Assembly (NCBI GenBank): GCA_009693835.1 | Contig: SHWM01000008.1 | Location: forward strand, 1-50,384 | DNA: 50,384 nucleotides | Source of the DNA: Alphaproteobacteria bacterium | Lineage (GTDB): Bacteria; Pseudomonadota; Alphaproteobacteria; UBA11222 | Direction of reading: 5' to 3' | Part shown: piece after piece, positions 17,938-26,639 of the stretch | Numbering within the stretch: the stretch's first letter is position 1 | Layout of the letters: every line of letters begins with the position of its first letter | Notes under the pieces: model-generated | Told to the model about the DNA's origin: nothing | The model's database searches: none | The model's input: the letters and a program-made list of their open reading frames with translations, nothing else | Position numbers and translations under genes: made by a program

Positions 17938-19104
17938 ATGACTGTTAACGACGATAAAAAAATTCCAATAAACCGAAGGCCGCCCGCCATGGTAACCGAC
18001 CCTCCCAGATTATCCAGAAAATTTCTGATGGTGCAACGCCGCACGCCCGCGGGTAGCCAGCCAGGAATGCTGATTACCGATCCGGCCGCGCCGCCACCGG
18101 TCGTCCGTATGATCAGTTACGACTCCGAGGGAATTGATGAATTTCCCATAACGGACGCAGCCGATTTACGTAAAAAGATGCGGCATGGCCGTAAGACAAC
18201 CTGGATTGATGTGGCGGGATTGGGCGATGCCGGTCTCTTGCAGGAAATCGGGGAGATTTTTGGCATCCACCGGCTGTCGCTGGAAGATGTGGTGAACGTG
18301 GACCAGAGGCCGAAGGTGGAGGCGCATCCGGATCACACATTTATCATCGTGCAAATGTCCGATTCGAAACTGGAATTCGTACCCGAGCAGTTTGCATTAT
18401 TTGTCGGCGCCAATTTTGTGCTCAGTTTTCAGGAACGGCAGGGCGACTGTTTTGATATGGTCCGGGCACGTCTACTGCATCCGGCAAACCGGATCCGGAG
18501 CGAGGGGCCGGACTATCTCGCCTACGCCCTGATTGATTCCGTCACCGATTCCTATTTCCCAATTCTGGAGCATTATGGCGAAGCCATAGAGGAACTTGAA
18601 GACGAAATCCTCCAAAGCACCGACCTGACGCACATGCATGGACTGCACGCGATCCGGCGGAAGCTTATGCTCATCCGCCGCGCTGTCTGGCCGCTACGCG
18701 ATGTGCTGAACACCCTCACACGGGAGCACTCTCACTTCATCAGCCCGCAGACGCAGATCTATTTCCGTGACTGTTCGGACCATTGTTTTCAACTGATCGA
18801 CATCGTCGATACGGCGCGCGAACTGGTCAGCAGCATTTCCGACATGTATCATTCCGGCGCCAGTGTTCGGATGAACGAGATTATGACGGTGCTGACCATC
18901 ATCGCCACCATCTTCATCCCGCTGGGATTTATCGCCAGCCTGTATGGCATGAATTTCGACCCGCATGTTTCCGTGTGGAACATGCCGGAACTGGACTGGC
19001 GCTATGGCTATCCATTTTCTCTGGGCCTGATGCTGGCCACTGCGGCGGGGCTGCTGGTATATTTCTGGCGCAAGGGCTGGATTTTCAGAAAATCGCGGCG
19101 GTAA
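17938..19104 (+). CDS. corA: CorA-family divalent metal transporter
   Basis: The protein has 388 residues. A long cytoplasmic N-terminal domain (TWIDVAGLGDAGLLQEIGE, SLEDVVNVDQRPKVE) and the stalk helix (LYAL-type region around ALIDSVTDSYFPILEHYGEA) lead to two C-terminal membrane segments. The CorA signature GMN is in ASLYGMNFDP. Members form pentameric channels that take up magnesium, cobalt or nickel. The basic tail KGWIFRKSRR is typical of the cytoplasmic end. The first 50 residues are variable, and the start may be ATG 17938 or one about 50 bases further in (MVTDPPRL), which has a slightly better AAGG. It is divergent from the serine hydrolase. Confidence 0.93.
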   Translation: MTVNDDKKIPINRRPPAMVTDPPRLSRKFLMVQRRTPAGSQPGMLITDPAAPPPVVRMISYDSEGIDEFPITDAADLRKKMRHGRKTTWIDVAGLGDAGLLQEIGEIFGIHRLSLEDVVNVDQRPKVEAHPDHTFIIVQMSDSKLEFVPEQFALFVGANFVLSFQERQGDCFDMVRARLLHPANRIRSEGPDYLAYALIDSVTDSYFPILEHYGEAIEELEDEILQSTDLTHMHGLHAIRRKLMLIRRAVWPLRDVLNTLTREHSHFISPQTQIYFRDCSDHCFQLIDIVDTARELVSSISDMYHSGASVRMNEIMTVLTIIATIFIPLGFIASLYGMNFDPHVSVWNMPELDWRYGYPFSLGLMLATAAGLLVYFWRKGWIFRKSRR

Positions 19105-19106
19105 CC

Positions 19107-20189
19107 CTATAAAGCCCTGGCTACCGCGTCGCAGAATTCGGTCGTGCTGGATTTCCCGCCCTGGTCGGGGGTCAGAAAGCGCCCTTCCGCATAGACCTTT
19201 TCCACGGCCTTGACCAGGCTCACGGACTTTTCCGCAAAGCCCAGATATTCGAGCATCATGGCGGCCGATAAAATCGTGGCGGTCGGATTGATGATGTTTT
19301 GTCCGGCAATGTCCGGAGCCGTGCCATGCGCGGACTCAAAATAGGCGTAATCCTTGCCATAACAGCCGCTAGGACACAGGCCAAGGCCGCCGATCACCCC
19401 GCCTGCCGCGTCGGAAAATAGATCGCCGTACAGATTGGGCAGCACGATCACATCGAAATCGTGCGGCTTCACAATTAATTTGTGCACCAGATCGTCGGCC
19501 AGCAGGGAATCGAAATGAACATCGGGATATTTTTTGGCCGTTTCGCGCGCCACTTCCAGGAAATACCCATCCGCGACGGGCGATATATTATGCTTGGTGC
19601 CGCTGGTGACATGCGGCCTGCGTCCGCTGATGGCGGAACGCTTCAGCGCCAGCTCACAGGAAAAGGCCGTGACCTGCGCCGTGCAGGCCTCGGTGATGAT
19701 CTTCAGCGCATATTTGCCCTTGCCCATTTCCTGCACCGGCTTGCGATGCAGGCGGCTGACAAAATTGATCGGCGCCAGATCGGCAATATCGCCCTCCACG
19801 CCGACATAGGTGTCTTCCATATTTTCGCGCACGATGACCAGATCGATGCCCTGCGGATGTTTCAGCGGGCTGTTGCAGCCCGGAAACCAGCGCGCCGGAC
19901 GCACATTCGCGTAGGTCTGCTTGCCCCAGCGCAGATGCCGCATGGCGCCCATGCTGGCGCCGTTGGTGGAGCCAAACAGCGTGCAATCGGCATTGTCGAT
20001 GGCGTCCTGCGCCGCCTGCGGGAACGCGTGGCCCAATTTATCAATGCCTGCCTGGCCCACCGGCGGGGTATCCCATTCAATGGGAAGCTCCAGCCGGTCG
20101 ATCAGGGCGACGGTCGGGTGGAACGCCTCCGGCGCCGCGTCCTCGCCGGGGATCAGTACGACTTTCTTGGAATTGCTGGTATTCGCCAT
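19107..20189 (-). CDS. Isocitrate/isopropylmalate-family beta-decarboxylating dehydrogenase
   Basis: The protein has 360 residues from the ATG at 20189, which has AAGGA about 8 bases upstream and gives a family-like start (KKVVLIPGEDAAPEAF). Family features: RENMEDTYVGVEG, which lines up with the RENTE motif of isocitrate dehydrogenases; LADDLVHKLIVKPHDFDVIV; NLYGDLFSDAAGGVIGGLGL, the metal-site aspartates; and AYFESAHGTAPDIAGQNIINP. The reaction is NAD(P)-dependent oxidative decarboxylation of a 2-hydroxy-acid. The substrate is uncertain: isocitrate, isopropylmalate, malate or tartrate are all possible. The segment ADCTLFGSTNGASMGAMRHL differs from the usual pattern. It lies 22 bases after the amidohydrolase gene and is probably cotranscribed with it. 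Confidence 0.85.
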   Translation of the reverse strand: MANTSNSKKVVLIPGEDAAPEAFHPTVALIDRLELPIEWDTPPVGQAGIDKLGHAFPQAAQDAIDNADCTLFGSTNGASMGAMRHLRWGKQTYANVRPARWFPGCNSPLKHPQGIDLVIVRENMEDTYVGVEGDIADLAPINFVSRLHRKPVQEMGKGKYALKIITEACTAQVTAFSCELALKRSAISGRRPHVTSGTKHNISPVADGYFLEVARETAKKYPDVHFDSLLADDLVHKLIVKPHDFDVIVLPNLYGDLFSDAAGGVIGGLGLCPSGCYGKDYAYFESAHGTAPDIAGQNIINPTATILSAAMMLEYLGFAEKSVSLVKAVEKVYAEGRFLTPDQGGKSSTTEFCDAVARAL

Positions 20190-20211
20190 CTGTCTGTTCC
20201 TTCCCCGGCTG

Positions 20212-21333
20212 TCAGGCCGTGATGTTAAAGGCGCGCACGGCATTGTCCCACAGAATCTTGCGCTTTGCGCCTGTGGAAATCGGCTGTTCAGTCAGGCTTT
20301 TCATGCCCCATGGAAAAGTACCATCGGGATGCGGATAATCAGTGTTGAACAGAAAATAATCCTCGCCCACCAGATCAATGGCCGCCCCCAGCGTGCGTTC
20401 ATCGCCGCGCGCCGCCACAAAGAAGTTCTGCTTGAAATATTCCGTAGGCGTCCTGTTCATATGGGGATGTTCCGCCTTGCCGGAAAAATCATAATGCTGC
20501 TCCATGCGCTGCAGCCAATAGGGGGTCCAGCCGGCATCCGCCTCCACATGCACAATGCGCAGCCTGGGAAAATTGGCGGCCACGCCGAACCAGATCAGCC
20601 CCGCCATCGCCGACATCGCCTCGAACGGGTGCGCCAAAATATGCCCCGCCGTGTGGCTTTCCATGCGGTCGCCGTAAGAAGGGATGCGCGGTGAGCCGCT
20701 GTCATGCAGGCTGAGCGGTTTGTTCAATTGCTCCACCAGGCCCCAGAGCGGCCAATAATCCTTGTGATGCAGATTGCGCCCGCACATCGGATTGGGGCGC
20801 ACATAATAGGACACCGCCCCGTTGGTGGCCGTGCGCCGGGCTTCCTCCATCGCCAGATCGGGGGCCTGCAGGGGCAGCATCGCCGCCCAGAGCAGACGTT
20901 TGGGGTCCTTAGAGCAATATTCCCGGCTCCAGTCATTATAGGCGCGGCAGATCGCGGCCAGCAGTTCCGGATCCTTGAATTCGCGGCCCAGTATCTGCCC
21001 GCCAATCGTGGGGTACATGACCTGCGCGTCAACGCCTTCGTCATCCATGTCCATCAGCCGGCTTTCCGGGCTGAACCTGGTGTCGCGGGCGCGCTTGAAG
21101 CGCCGCATCGCCTTGTCCACGGCCTCAAGAAATTCCGGCGCATGCATCGGGTAATGACCCTCTTCCTCGGGCGGCTGCACCGGCTCGCCCTCTACACAGA
21201 ACAGCTTGCGTCCCTTGTACTCTGCCGGTTTCGGCTCGCGCCCCTTGAACGGCGCGTCAATATAGTCGGACCAGACGGCCTGATTTTCCATCTGGTGACA
21301 ATCGGTGTCGATGATCCTATATCCATCACGCAT
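20212..21333 (-). CDS. Amidohydrolase-2 family metal-dependent hydrolase/decarboxylase
   Basis: The protein has 373 residues from the ATG at 21333, with GGGAG about 10 bases upstream; a longer upstream frame runs across the divergent promoter region and is not coding. The family (ACMSD and resorcylate decarboxylase relatives) is seen in IIDTDCHQMEN at the N-terminus, RLMDMDDEGVDAQVMYPT, AICRAYNDWSREYC, the conserved His in LRIVHVEADAGWTPYWLQ, and the Asp in FNTDYPHPDGTFPWG. The usual N-terminal DxHxH is weak here (DTDCHQ), so a partly altered metal site is possible. Members hydrolyse or decarboxylate ring-derived acids. It pairs with the dehydrogenase gene downstream and is divergent from the BKACE gene. 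Confidence 0.85.
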   Translation of the reverse strand: MRDGYRIIDTDCHQMENQAVWSDYIDAPFKGREPKPAEYKGRKLFCVEGEPVQPPEEEGHYPMHAPEFLEAVDKAMRRFKRARDTRFSPESRLMDMDDEGVDAQVMYPTIGGQILGREFKDPELLAAICRAYNDWSREYCSKDPKRLLWAAMLPLQAPDLAMEEARRTATNGAVSYYVRPNPMCGRNLHHKDYWPLWGLVEQLNKPLSLHDSGSPRIPSYGDRMESHTAGHILAHPFEAMSAMAGLIWFGVAANFPRLRIVHVEADAGWTPYWLQRMEQHYDFSGKAEHPHMNRTPTEYFKQNFFVAARGDERTLGAAIDLVGEDYFLFNTDYPHPDGTFPWGMKSLTEQPISTGAKRKILWDNAVRAFNITA

Positions 21334-21465
21334 GGTGCCTGTCTCCCGTCTGCTATTCTCATTGACCGCCATTTCATAGATGCGCGGGGTGAGTGTCAAG
21401 GATGTCTTGCTTTGGTTGAATTTAAGGAAGGAAAAGTTCAGGATGTCAGGAAACAAGGGGAGGAA

Positions 21466-22365
21466 ATGATCGTGGCGCACAAAACCTGGCTGGAAGTCGC
21501 CGTTAACGGCCCCTGGGGCAAACGGGTGCAGCCGCATCTTCCGGTAACGGTAAAGGAAATCGTCGCTGATGCGCTCGCCTGCATCAAGGCGGGTGCGGCC
21601 ATCATCCATTTTCATTCCTATGATGAAGCCACCGGGCAGCAAAAAGACGATCCGGAGCTTTACGCCGCCATTGTTTCCGGTATACGCGAGCACAGTGACG
21701 CCATCGTCTACCCGACCATACCTGCGGACGGAGATGCGGGCTTTGGCGGCGAAAATAGCAATGGCGACCGCTATTCGGCGCTGAAAGGCCTGGCAGATCG
21801 CGGTCTGTGTGAATGGGGCGCGCTGGACCCCGGCTCCATGAACTTCGCCAATGAACGGCAACTTAAATCCGGACGCGACGGATTTTTATACACAAATACA
21901 CCCGCCCATATCCGTAAGGGCCTGAAATTTTCTGCCGAACATGGCGTGCCGATGGCCTACGCCATTTACGAGCCCGGATTTATCCGCATGGGCGCGCGGC
22001 TGGCGGCCCAAGAGCCGGAAGCCGGTCAACCCATCTACCGGCTGATGTTCAGTGATCATTTCACCTTCAGCTATCCGCCGCGCGGATATGCCCTGACAGC
22101 CTTTCATGAGCTGCTGAAAGAAGAAGCGCCACAGGCGCCCTGGATGATTTCCGGGCTGGACGTGGACCTTTCCCCGATTCTTGCGGATGCCGTCCGGATG
22201 GGCGGGCATGTGCGGGTCGGGCTAGAAGACGCGCGGCATGGTTGCCCGCTGACCAATGTTCAGATCACGCAGGCGGCCGTTAAGGCCATTGAGGCCGCAG
22301 GCGCCGTACTGGCCAGCCCGGGCGACATACGCGCCACATTGCGGGCTGCACGTACCGTAGCCTGA
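21466..22365 (+). CDS. BKACE-family (DUF849) beta-keto acid cleavage enzyme
   Basis: The protein has 299 residues. The family condenses a beta-keto acid with acetyl-CoA to give an acyl-CoA and acetoacetate, as in lysine fermentation (Kce), and has many other substrates. Seen here are WLEVAVNGPWGKRVQPHLPV, the zinc-site HxH in IIHFHSYDEATG, VYPTIPADGDAG, GLCEWGALDPGSMNF, and HVRVGLEDARHG near the end. The usual HxHxRD is HFHSYD, with tyrosine for the arginine, which may signal a different substrate. ATG 21466 follows GGGGAGGAA almost directly; a GTG two codons later (21472) has better spacing and could be the real start. The longer upstream frame is antisense to the amidohydrolase. Confidence 0.88.
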   Translation: MIVAHKTWLEVAVNGPWGKRVQPHLPVTVKEIVADALACIKAGAAIIHFHSYDEATGQQKDDPELYAAIVSGIREHSDAIVYPTIPADGDAGFGGENSNGDRYSALKGLADRGLCEWGALDPGSMNFANERQLKSGRDGFLYTNTPAHIRKGLKFSAEHGVPMAYAIYEPGFIRMGARLAAQEPEAGQPIYRLMFSDHFTFSYPPRGYALTAFHELLKEEAPQAPWMISGLDVDLSPILADAVRMGGHVRVGLEDARHGCPLTNVQITQAAVKAIEAAGAVLASPGDIRATLRAARTVA

Positions 22366-22432
22366 GGAATCCTGACACGTTGATCAGGAGAGCGTCAATC
22401 TCTGCGGTGGCTGTACTCTCAGTTTTAATGTG

Positions 22433-22474
22433 CCAGAGCAGCTTTATCCAGTTAACTGGATAAAGCTGCTCTGG
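22433..22474. repeat. Perfect 42-base palindrome between convergent genes
   Basis: Two 21-base arms meet without a loop at GTTAAC (centre between 22453 and 22454). The left arm begins CCAGAGCAGCTTTATCC and the right arm ends GCTGCTCTGG; every position pairs. The transporter stop codon (22452-22454) lies in its centre, so the palindrome encodes the last few residues. It has no T-tract, which argues against a classical terminator. It may act as a bidirectional transcript end, a processing site or a protein-binding site between two convergent genes. Confidence 0.85.
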
Positions 22475-23720
22475 GCATGGGGGGCCGCATCATGAGCATC
22501 AACAGCACAGGCACGGCTTCGAGCGCAGAAAAACCCAGGAAGATTACCGTATAACTATGAATCAGATCATAGGTATAGCCCGCGATGACCGGGCCTGCCG
22601 CACTGAGGGGCACAATGATGAGATAAGCCGTCGATACCAGCCTGGCGTAATCATGCGCGCTGTAATAATTGGCGATGAGGGTCGGCAAAGAAAGATAGGA
22701 CAGCCCATATCCTAGACCGGACATCATCGCATACATATAGACCAGCATTGCCGTGTCGGAATAGTTCAGCAACACCATGCCGATCAGCTGCAGCGTAAGG
22801 CCGGCCGCCATGATGAACCGTGGTTCAAGATAATCGCCAAGTACGCCCCCCGACAGCCGTCCGGCGACCCCCAGCAAACCCACGGTTCCAAGGGCCGATC
22901 CCGCAATCAGCGGATCAATGCCGCGATCCTGCTGCAGAAAAATCAGCGACTGACTGATGGCGATGGCCATCCCCATGGCCGCCAGTGTGAAAGCGATGAT
23001 GATATACCATAGCTCGCGTGTGCGAAACGCCTCCGGCATCGTCCACTGGTAGACGGTCTGATAGACGGCGGATTTCTTTACTGGCGTCCGTCCAGCAATT
23101 TCGGAAGACCGTGCGGGATCAACGCCATCCTGATGCTGGCCAATATCTTCAGGACGATTATGCACAAACAGATAGGCGACAAGCGACGCCAATAGCGGGC
23201 CACTGCCCAGGACCAGCCATACGCTGCGCCAGTCGCCTGTCACCTTGATGATATAGGCGACGGTTGGTGCCGCGATGAAGGCGCCTATGCCGCCCATCGA
23301 CAGAAACAGGCCCATGGTCAGCGCGCGGCGGCGCAAAAACCAGTTGGCTAAAACCTGACCGCCAGGAACCAGAGACTGCAGCGTGACGCCAACAGCCAGG
23401 ACAATGCCCACCCCCGCGTAATATTGCGCCAGGGAATGGGTGGAATAGGTAATCAACGTCCCCAGGGCACTGACGCCACCGCCGGCAATGATGGTGTTGC
23501 GCGCGCCCATCCGGCGTATCGAATAGGCCGCCAATGGCGCAGTGAACCCTGCCACGACGCTGAGCATGGCGAAGCCCAGACTCGCATCGCCGCGGCTCCA
23601 GCCAAGATCCTTGATCATGGCTGGTAGAACCGCCGCGTAACCGTAATAGATAAATCCCAGGGACAGAAAATAGATCGCGCAGAGTGAAAGGGTGATTTTC
23701 CAGCCGCTGAATCCAGTCAT
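22452..23720 (-). CDS. Major facilitator transporter, OFA-like, paralog C
   Basis: The protein has 422 residues and about 12 membrane segments. It belongs to the OFA-type (oxalate:formate antiporter/monocarboxylate) group by pattern: AVLPAMIKDLGWSRGDASLG in TM1-2, RRMGARNTIIAGG, NWFLRRRALTMGLFLSMGG, the long middle loop with HNRPEDIGQHQDGVDP, and YSLP-like segments (YLSLPTLIANYYSAHDYARL). It is the third of three tandem paralogs on the minus strand and the most divergent, in particular in the first loop. The last residues lie in the palindrome noted separately. Substrate unknown; context suggests small carboxylates. Confidence 0.87.
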   Translation of the reverse strand: MTGFSGWKITLSLCAIYFLSLGFIYYGYAAVLPAMIKDLGWSRGDASLGFAMLSVVAGFTAPLAAYSIRRMGARNTIIAGGGVSALGTLITYSTHSLAQYYAGVGIVLAVGVTLQSLVPGGQVLANWFLRRRALTMGLFLSMGGIGAFIAAPTVAYIIKVTGDWRSVWLVLGSGPLLASLVAYLFVHNRPEDIGQHQDGVDPARSSEIAGRTPVKKSAVYQTVYQWTMPEAFRTRELWYIIIAFTLAAMGMAIAISQSLIFLQQDRGIDPLIAGSALGTVGLLGVAGRLSGGVLGDYLEPRFIMAAGLTLQLIGMVLLNYSDTAMLVYMYAMMSGLGYGLSYLSLPTLIANYYSAHDYARLVSTAYLIIVPLSAAGPVIAGYTYDLIHSYTVIFLGFSALEAVPVLLMLMMRPPMPRAALSS

Positions 23721-23866
23721 TTGATCAAACCATCAATTTGAAGAGTGAAGCAGAGATTTTACAAAAGGGAGGCCCGCAACGTCACACGTACAGAATAAAA
23801 CGCCGTGCCAGTGCGGCCCTGGTTCAGCGCGAGGGGCAGCGCATATTCCCTGTTCAGACCAAGACG

Positions 23867-25123
23867 TTAGCGGCTGGGCGGTCGCGCCATCAACGTCATT
23901 GCCGCAGGGATGACGGCAAGGGCGGCGAACCCCAGAAATACGGCCGTGTAACTATGCACCAGATCGAACGTATAGCCTGCAAGAACCGGGGCCAGGGCGC
24001 CAAGGGGGATGGACACGAAATAAACGGCCCCAAGAATTCTGGCATAGTCATTCCCGCCAAAATAATTAGCCATCAGGGTTGGCAGTGACAGATAGGCCAG
24101 CCCGTACCCGAAACCCAGCAAAATGGCAAAAGCGTAGACCTGCCAAATGGCGTCCGAATAATTCAGCAACACCATGCCGATCAACACCATCACCAGACCT
24201 GCCGTCAATAAATAGCGTGGCTGAAAATGGTCTCCTAACAACCCGCCGGAAAATCGTCCAAGAGTGCTGATCAAAAGAACTGCCGCCAGGGCGCTTTTCG
24301 CAATTAACGGGTCCATCCCGCGATCAAGCTCCAGATAGATAGGCGCCTGGCTGATGCCAATGTAATAACCCATCAAGGCCACGGTGAACGCGCCCACAAT
24401 GACCCAGTATGCGCGCGTGCGAATTGCCTCCCGCATCGTCCATGGATAAACGGAAGTTTCGATATTTGATTTTTTTGGTTTCAGGCCCTGGGTTTCAGGT
24501 GGCAAAGAAGCATCCACGCCATCCTGGAACTGTCCCACGTCGCCTGGTTGATTGTGCACAAACAGATACGCCACCAGAGACGCCAGCAGCGCGGTGCAAA
24601 TCATGATCAGGAACACCCCGCGCCAGTCGCCTGTCACCTTTACGAAATAACCGAAGGCCATCGAAGCAACAAACCCACCTAATCCACCCATCGAGAGAAA
24701 CAACCCCATAGCAAGCGCGCGGCGCCGTAGAAACCAGTTGGTCAGTACGGTTGAACCCGGGACAAGGGTCTGGAGCGTTATCCCCAAAGCCATGAAAAAG
24801 CCAATGCCGACATAATATTGCAACAGTGAATGGGTGGAGTAGGTAATCAGGGCGCCAAGGGCATTGACGACGCCCCCCGCGATGATGGTGTTGCGGGCGC
24901 CTATCCTGCGTATACACATCGCCGCAAATGGGGAACCTAATCCAGCCACTGCGCCTACAAAACTGAAGCCGATCGTTGCGTCACCCCGGCTCCAGCCCTG
25001 ATCAACAATCATGGCCGGAAGTATTGCCACGAACCCATAGTAATTGATGCCCAGCGCCAGAAAGTAGATCGAGCACAGGGCGCCCTCAATTTTCCAGCCG
25101 CTAAACTTGGTCATTCGATTCAA
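23867..25123 (-). CDS. Major facilitator transporter, OFA-like, paralog B
   Basis: The protein has 418 residues, 12 predicted membrane segments and the same motif order as its neighbours: AILPAMIVDQGWSRGDATIG, IRRIGARNTIIAGG, LVPGSTVLTNWFLRRRALAM, HNQPGDVGQFQDGVDA, GISQAPIYLELDRGMDPLIA, LSLPTLMANYFGGNDYARIL. It is closest to paralog A, with very similar second halves. The gaps to its neighbours (187 and 146 bases) leave room for separate promoters, so it may not be strictly cotranscribed. Substrate unknown. Confidence 0.88.
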   Translation of the reverse strand: MNRMTKFSGWKIEGALCSIYFLALGINYYGFVAILPAMIVDQGWSRGDATIGFSFVGAVAGLGSPFAAMCIRRIGARNTIIAGGVVNALGALITYSTHSLLQYYVGIGFFMALGITLQTLVPGSTVLTNWFLRRRALAMGLFLSMGGLGGFVASMAFGYFVKVTGDWRGVFLIMICTALLASLVAYLFVHNQPGDVGQFQDGVDASLPPETQGLKPKKSNIETSVYPWTMREAIRTRAYWVIVGAFTVALMGYYIGISQAPIYLELDRGMDPLIAKSALAAVLLISTLGRFSGGLLGDHFQPRYLLTAGLVMVLIGMVLLNYSDAIWQVYAFAILLGFGYGLAYLSLPTLMANYFGGNDYARILGAVYFVSIPLGALAPVLAGYTFDLVHSYTAVFLGFAALAVIPAAMTLMARPPSR

Positions 25124-25137
25124 ATCATATCGTTGAG

Positions 25138-25166
25138 GTGCCAGGCTGCGTTATAGCACCTGGCAC
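25138..25166. repeat. Short inverted repeat between transporter paralogs A and B
   Basis: GTGCCAGG at 25138-25145 pairs with CCTGGCAC at 25159-25166 across 13 bases. It lies 15 bases upstream of the paralog B start, where an operator for its expression or a transcript end for paralog A is possible. No T-tract follows in either direction. Confidence 0.4.
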
Positions 25167-25310
25167 GATGAGAACTTCAGCCGCGCCGATAACTGCCACA
25201 TTAACGCCGTTCTCGTTCAAAGCGTGTGACATCGGGCATCCCGCAGCTCGACAAGACCCTTCTGGAGCATTGTACGGTTACTGGAATCAAAACGCGTTCA
25301 AGCCGCTCTC

Positions 25311-26639
25311 TCATAAAGCTGCCCTGACGCGGGGAGGCCGCGCCATCAACGTCAGTACTACAGGGGCGGCGGCGAGCGCGGAGAACCCCAGAAACACGGC
25401 CGTGTAGCTATGCACCAGATCGTAGGTATAGCCGGCGAGAATCGGCGCCAACGCACTCAGCGGGATCGAGATGAAATAGCTGGCCCCGAGGATTCGGGCA
25501 TAGTCATTCCCGCCAAAATAATTGGCGATCAGGGTAGGCAGCGAAAGATACCCAAGGCCATATCCGAAACCTAACAGAATGGCAAAGGCGTAAACCTGCC
25601 ATATTTCATAGGAATAATTAAGCAACAACATGCTGGCCAGCACCATCGCCAGGCCGGCCGCCAATAAATAGCGCGGCTGTATATGATCTCCGAGCAGCCC
25701 TCCGGAAAATCGCCCGAGCGTACTGATCAAAAGAATGGCCGCCAGTGCGCCTTTTGCAATTAACGGGTCCAGCCCGCGATCCAGCTCCAGATAGATAGGG
25801 GCCTGGCTGAGGCCGATCGTATACCCCATCAGGGTAAGGGTGAACGCACCCACAAGGGTCCAGTAGGCGGGCGTGCGCATCGCTTCCCGCAGGGACCATG
25901 AATGAGTAGACTTATATACCGCTGATTTTTTTGGGGGCTCATTCTGATTTGCCGGCAAAGCGGTAGGATCCACCCCGTCCTGGAACTGTCCCAGATCGTC
26001 CGGGTGATTGCGCACGAACAGATACGCCATCAGTGAGGCCAGAAGCGCACTGCCCATCATAATCAGGAACACACCGCGCCAGTCGCCGGTTACCTTGACG
26101 ATATAACCGAACGCAATAGACGCCATGAACCCGCCGAAGCCGCTGCTGGACAGCATGATGCCCATGACCAGCGCCCTGCGCTGTAAAAACCAGTTCGTCA
26201 GCACGGTTGAACCCGGCACATGCGTCTGAAGCGTGATCCCCAGCGCCATGGCAAAGCTGACGCCGATATAATATTGCAGCAGTGAATCGGTGAAATAGGT
26301 GATGAGGGCGCCCAGGGCATTAATTACGCCGCCCACAATGATGGTGTTGCGCGCGCCGATCCGCTTTATGAACATCGCCGCCACCGGGGAGCCGAACCCG
26401 GCCATGACACCCACAAAACTGAAGCCAATCGTGGCGTCGCCCCGGCTCCACTCCAGATCCTTGATCATGGCCGGAAGAATGGCCACGAACCCGTAATAAT
26501 TCAGACCCAGCGCGAAAAAATAAACCGAACTTAACGCAGCGGTAACTTTCCATCCGCTGAAGGGCAGTTTGCGCGGCGCGGACACGAGTGGCGCGCCCGT
26601 CTGCGCAGGGAGGGGCTTTGAACCCAGAATGTCAGCCAT
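25311..26639 (-). CDS. Major facilitator transporter, OFA-like, paralog A (operon-coupled)
   Basis: The protein has 442 residues with a short hydrophilic N-terminus (MADILGSKPLPAQTG) before the first membrane segment. I chose the ATG at 26639 because it overlaps the TGA of the upstream lyase gene by 8 bases (ATGGCTGA), a clear sign of translational coupling; a longer frame extends into the lyase gene. Motifs follow the paralogs: AILPAMIKDLEWSRGDATIG, IKRIGARNTIIVGG, HVPGSTVLTNWFLQRRALVM, HPDDLGQFQDGVDP, LSLPTLIANYFGGNDYARIL. Its coupling to the lyase suggests it imports the substrate of that pathway or exchanges it for a product such as formate, by analogy with the oxalate:formate antiporter. 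Confidence 0.9.
   Translation of the reverse strand: MADILGSKPLPAQTGAPLVSAPRKLPFSGWKVTAALSSVYFFALGLNYYGFVAILPAMIKDLEWSRGDATIGFSFVGVMAGFGSPVAAMFIKRIGARNTIIVGGVINALGALITYFTDSLLQYYIGVSFAMALGITLQTHVPGSTVLTNWFLQRRALVMGIMLSSSGFGGFMASIAFGYIVKVTGDWRGVFLIMMGSALLASLMAYLFVRNHPDDLGQFQDGVDPTALPANQNEPPKKSAVYKSTHSWSLREAMRTPAYWTLVGAFTLTLMGYTIGLSQAPIYLELDRGLDPLIAKGALAAILLISTLGRFSGGLLGDHIQPRYLLAAGLAMVLASMLLLNYSYEIWQVYAFAILLGFGYGLGYLSLPTLIANYFGGNDYARILGASYFISIPLSALAPILAGYTYDLVHSYTAVFLGFSALAAAPVVLTLMARPPRVRAAL

Noticed and set aside
20704..21465. A long N-terminal extension of the BKACE frame
   Set aside because: It runs antisense to the amidohydrolase gene, has no family similarity, and a good ribosome site precedes the internal start.
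21334..21861. Upstream extension of the amidohydrolase frame
   Set aside because: It lies in the divergent promoter and antisense to BKACE; the chosen start gives a standard N-terminus.
10744..23748. Identical 14-mer AATTTGAAGAGTGA at 10744-10757 and 23735-23748
   Set aside because: Two short copies without shared flanks or position relative to genes; could be chance.
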